Positions 61,397-64,000 of a stretch of DNA of 64,000 nucleotides are shown in pieces (the stretch's first letter is position 1; every line of letters begins with the position of its first letter). A program made the translations under genes and the position numbers. This DNA is from Rhizobium sophoriradicis (GTDB lineage: Bacteria; Pseudomonadota; Alphaproteobacteria; Rhizobiales; Rhizobiaceae), in the NCBI RefSeq assembly GCF_003939025.1, contig NZ_RQIH01000027.1, forward strand, positions 1 to 64,000. Direction: 5' to 3'. The notes under the pieces are model-generated. The model worked only from the letters and a program-made list of their open reading frames with translations, did not search any database and was not told the DNA's origin.

Positions 61397-61421
61397 TGTG
61401 ATCAGCGGTGCGCTGATCACA
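61397..61421 (+). terminator. Perfect hairpin after the nitrilase-like gene
   Basis: TGTGATCAGCG (61397-61407) pairs with CGCTGATCACA (61411-61421) around a 3-base loop, nine bases after the stop. No T-tract follows, so it may serve as a weak terminator or a stabilising 3' end. Confidence 0.6.
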
Positions 61422-61535
61422 CCCGCGGCCGTCATCTCGGCACGGTTGGGGATCTGGACGGTGGAGCCGGTATCGCCGGATGTGGATGACGTCTACATGC
61501 ACCTCTATCCCGGCCTCGCCCTGTGCACCGCCCTG

Positions 61536-63104
61536 TCACTTCTTCTCCTCCCAATGGCTTTGCCAGAGGTCGAGCCGGAGCTTCAGCGGATCGGCTCCTA
61601 CCGTCACGCCGTGATTGGTGAAGTCGATCAGCCTGTCGACGGCCGCGTTATGGTGGGGCCATTTGGGCCGCGAGCCTCCATTGGGGTCACCATTCGCAGC
61701 AAACCCCACCCAGTAAGAACTCACCAATGTGGCCATCGCCCAGTCGGCTGGCGTCACTTTGTCTTTCACCAGCGCGTTTGGCATGTCGAAAATATAGGGA
61801 ATTTCGAAGCCGTGCAGAGCGCCTTTCCATGTCGGATCGTTGCGTAAGGCCTCGGCGACATAGGAGAAACGATACCACCATGTCGGCTGGCCGGTGCGGG
61901 CGATCTCGTCGGCGAGGTGGCGGGATGGCTCGACAAGCGTTCTGTCGGCCAGAACCTGCTGCTTCAGTTCATCAAGGCTCTGCTGGCCGGTGGGATCGTA
62001 GAGGCTGCGGGCTTCGGCGGCACGGCTTCCGAACAGCGCGAAGAGATCGTCTTTCGTCGCTGCCTGACCGAGACCGAGATCGCGATCATTGACCCCGATC
62101 ATGACCGGAACGGGCGCCTGACGGCTTGCCGCAAGAGCCGCTTCCGGCGTTTCGAGCAAAAACCGTCCGTCAATCATCGGGCCTGAGATGCCGATGACGG
62201 GCTTGCCGGTCGCCATTCCCGCCAGCACCTCCTGCGCCGATGCACCCTCGGTCAGCTTTTCCGCAGGCAGCGCCCGAAGGGCGGTGAGAGCGTCGGCATC
62301 GCTGCCGTTGATTCTGAGAGAAGCCGCGTAGTCCAAGGCGGTTTTTTCTGCTTCCTTCAAAGGTGACAAGGGCGTGATTTCAGCACGCGCGGTCGGCAGG
62401 CCCGGTGATTGCAGAATGGCGCCCCGGAAAAACCCGCGTGACAATGGCGATATCATATGCGCCATCACCGAGCCGCCACCGGCCGAGGCTCCGAAGATCG
62501 TCACTTTCTTCGGATCACCGCCGAAGGCATCGATATTCTGCCGGACCCATTTCAGGGCGGCCAGCTGATCCATGTAACCATAGTTGCCGACCGGCTCGTC
62601 AGGGGATTCCTTCATCAGTGCCGGATGGGCAAAATAACCCAATCGCCCCATGCGGTAGTTCATGCTGACGAACACAACTTTCCGGGCGGCAAGCTGGGCA
62701 CCGGGATACTGAACGGTGTTTCCATGGACAAGAGCGCCGCCGTAAATCCAGACCATCACCGGCATCGGTGTCGGAGGCCGCTTGGCCGGCGTCCAGACAT
62801 TGAGGGTCAAACAATCCTCTGACATCGGCAGGTCGTCGGTCTGCATGCAGGACGGACCGAAATCGCGGGCATCCCTGATGCCACTCCATGCCTCGATCGG
62901 TCTCGGATTGCGCCATCTCAGATCACCAACCGGTGGCGCCGCATAGGGTATGCCCTTGAAGCTGACGACTGTGCCCGACCTCTCACCCTTCAGCATTCCG
63001 CTGTCGATCGTCACGATATCGTCCACCGCACCTGATCGTAGCGCGAACACCATCTGACATGATGCGACGACTAAAAAGAGCAGGAACTTGCGACGGCCGT
63101 TCAT
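61536..63104 (-). CDS. Secreted type B carboxylesterase
   Basis: A 522-residue carboxylesterase/lipase. An N-terminal hydrophobic segment (KFLLFLVVASCQMVFAL) looks like a signal. MVWIYGGALVHGN gives the oxyanion GG, FGASAGGGS (204-212) the nucleophile Ser207. SEDCLTLNVWTP is the type B signature 2. KGALHGFEIPYIF carries the catalytic His. The start at 63104 has only a weak site. It stands alone and converges on the nitrilase-like gene. Ester substrate unknown. Confidence 0.85.
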   Translation of the reverse strand: MNGRRKFLLFLVVASCQMVFALRSGAVDDIVTIDSGMLKGERSGTVVSFKGIPYAAPPVGDLRWRNPRPIEAWSGIRDARDFGPSCMQTDDLPMSEDCLTLNVWTPAKRPPTPMPVMVWIYGGALVHGNTVQYPGAQLAARKVVFVSMNYRMGRLGYFAHPALMKESPDEPVGNYGYMDQLAALKWVRQNIDAFGGDPKKVTIFGASAGGGSVMAHMISPLSRGFFRGAILQSPGLPTARAEITPLSPLKEAEKTALDYAASLRINGSDADALTALRALPAEKLTEGASAQEVLAGMATGKPVIGISGPMIDGRFLLETPEAALAASRQAPVPVMIGVNDRDLGLGQAATKDDLFALFGSRAAEARSLYDPTGQQSLDELKQQVLADRTLVEPSRHLADEIARTGQPTWWYRFSYVAEALRNDPTWKGALHGFEIPYIFDMPNALVKDKVTPADWAMATLVSSYWVGFAANGDPNGGSRPKWPHHNAAVDRLIDFTNHGVTVGADPLKLRLDLWQSHWEEKK

Positions 63105-63571
63105 AAACACCGCCACTCTCCACCGCAAAGTTGAGACAGTTTGAGTGCAAAATACTCTCGTAGAGCGGCAACGAAAAGGGTTCGTCCGACCGCAGCGTGA
63201 CGACGACCCCGCGGTTCCTTTTCGTCTCGGCGGTGAAGGTATGACGGGGGAAGCGAAGATACCTCTGTGAACGGCTGCAATCGGCGCCTGATGCGGCTGA
63301 TCAGAATATTCCGTCAGTGCGGGAACAAGAAGCTCCGCCGATCGTAAGTATGGTGGGCCGTGCGGAGGTGCTGATAACACAGCCATGCACTTCGATACTC
63401 TGTGCGGCCCGCCCCCTCTAAAAACGGGGCCCCTCACCCGATCTCCGCCGCACCTATCAACCTTGCCGCAGCCAAAGCAGCGGCGGCATCAGGCGCAGTG
63501 TTTGCGTGGGAGCGCGGTGAAAGCAGCAAGCCCCTCAGCCGCTCGGCCGATCACATGCCCTCTGCCTCACC
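63105..63571. other. Intergenic stretch, nothing recognised
   Basis: About 465 bases between the esterase start and the end of the DUF2231 gene. Apart from short G/C runs (GGGGCCCC at about 63427-63434) I see no gene or repeat. Confidence 0.5.
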
Positions 63572-64000
63572 TCAGCGGATGTCGGTCTCTTCGCTGACGC
63601 CGACCCGGTGGCGGTAGACCATTTCCCAGCCTTTCCAGCCGTTGAACAAAAGAAGCGCAACGGCGAGCAGAGACAGAACCAGCCCGGTCGGCACGATGAA
63701 ATCCGGGCCCTGGACGAGCCGGCGCCAGAGGCTGACGGCCTCGATCAGAACGACGACGACATTGCCGATCATGTGGAGCCAGGCATCGCGCAAGGCGCGG
63801 ATGCGGGCATCCCCCAAGAAGTCGGTCAGCCCGGCGAGTGCCGCCAGTGCCGCCATGAGGAGGCCGGCTGCGAGCATCCAGTTCGACGCGGCCGGCCAGA
63901 ACGGATTGTCGGATTGGCTGTGAACGATATCGGTGACCAGCGTTCCGGCGAAGAAGGCGACCGGGAACGGGATCAACATCGGATGAATCGGATGGCCGGC
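63572..64000 (-). CDS. DUF2231 membrane protein, partial
   Basis: The gene runs off the right window edge. The visible part reads AGHPIHPMLIPFPVAFFAGT, then four hydrophobic segments and NGWKGWEMVYRHRVGVSEET at the end. The HP-HPM start and the W-x-E-x-VYRHRVGV end are the marks of DUF2231, inner-membrane proteins of unknown role. The true start is beyond the window. A C-terminal remnant of a sister copy lies at 9807-9858. Confidence 0.85.
   Translation of the reverse strand, partial: AGHPIHPMLIPFPVAFFAGTLVTDIVHSQSDNPFWPAASNWMLAAGLLMAALAALAGLTDFLGDARIRALRDAWLHMIGNVVVVLIEAVSLWRRLVQGPDFIVPTGLVLSLLAVALLLFNGWKGWEMVYRHRVGVSEETDIR

Overview
The window is GC-rich, densely coded DNA typical of Rhizobiaceae (Rhizobium/Ensifer/Agrobacterium group). 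Supporting signs are several class III adenylate cyclases with TolB-like and TPR tails, PrsDE-type type I secretion genes, many LacI/ABC and TRAP uptake genes, rhizobial palindromic intergenic repeats, DUF982 and DUF2200 genes, and an array of hairpins with CCUCCUCCC loops like the alpha-proteobacterial cuckoo/alpha-r14 small RNAs. It looks like accessory or chromid-type sequence: short transcription units, many regulators, and many broken genes.

Layout. 1-585: the start of a likely transposase and palindromic repeats around an AT-rich core. 585-6.4 kb: methyltransferase/GlxA-like AraC pair, LysR/imine-reductase-like pair, a four-hairpin anti-Shine-Dalgarno RNA array, and a PHB-depolymerase-type esterase. 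6.5-12.4 kb: two cyclases flank a cytochrome c/PQQ-type dehydrogenase pair. 12.8-18.6 kb: Lrp regulator with EamA exporter, a secreted hydrolase/SnoaL pair with an AraC regulator, and an acyltransferase. 18.6-20.2 kb is a gene graveyard with remnants of an ECF sigma factor, an IS5-like transposase, a DUF982 gene and an SDR gene.

20.2-26.7 kb is a complete LacI-controlled sugar-uptake operon: a double CCAAAACGTTTTGG operator, repressor, binding protein, two permeases, ATPase, and a GH63-like hydrolase resembling glucosyl/mannosylglycerate hydrolases. 26.8-33 kb: AraC/MFS pair and a DctPQM TRAP operon with a small membrane protein. 33.3-37.6 kb: a frameshifted cyclase, then an intact cyclase translationally chained through a 33-codon ORF to a DsrE-like protein. 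38-43 kb: an AT-rich membrane-protein gene, a sterol desaturase between two ligD 5' fragments, a receiver protein and several small rhizobial genes.

43.4-51.4 kb: methyltransferase, carbonic anhydrase/SulP bicarbonate module, SLC13 permease, HxlR/NmrA/DoxX redox-type cluster, and a GFA-family protein. 51.8-59.7 kb is a surface or biofilm module: a 1545-residue RTX protein with eleven 98-residue cadherin-like repeats followed by its type I ABC exporter and membrane-fusion protein. 59.7-64 kb: rhizobial repeats, a nitrilase-fold protein with altered catalytic residues, a type B carboxylesterase, and a DUF2231 membrane protein cut by the window end.

The most notable items are the anti-SD hairpin array, the cyclase/33-aa/DsrE overlap chain, the block-duplicated repeat protein, and the many in-window gene fragments whose parent genes also lie in this window (cytochrome c, nitrilase, DUF2231), plus two broken ligD copies. 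These fragments suggest repeated local duplication and decay.
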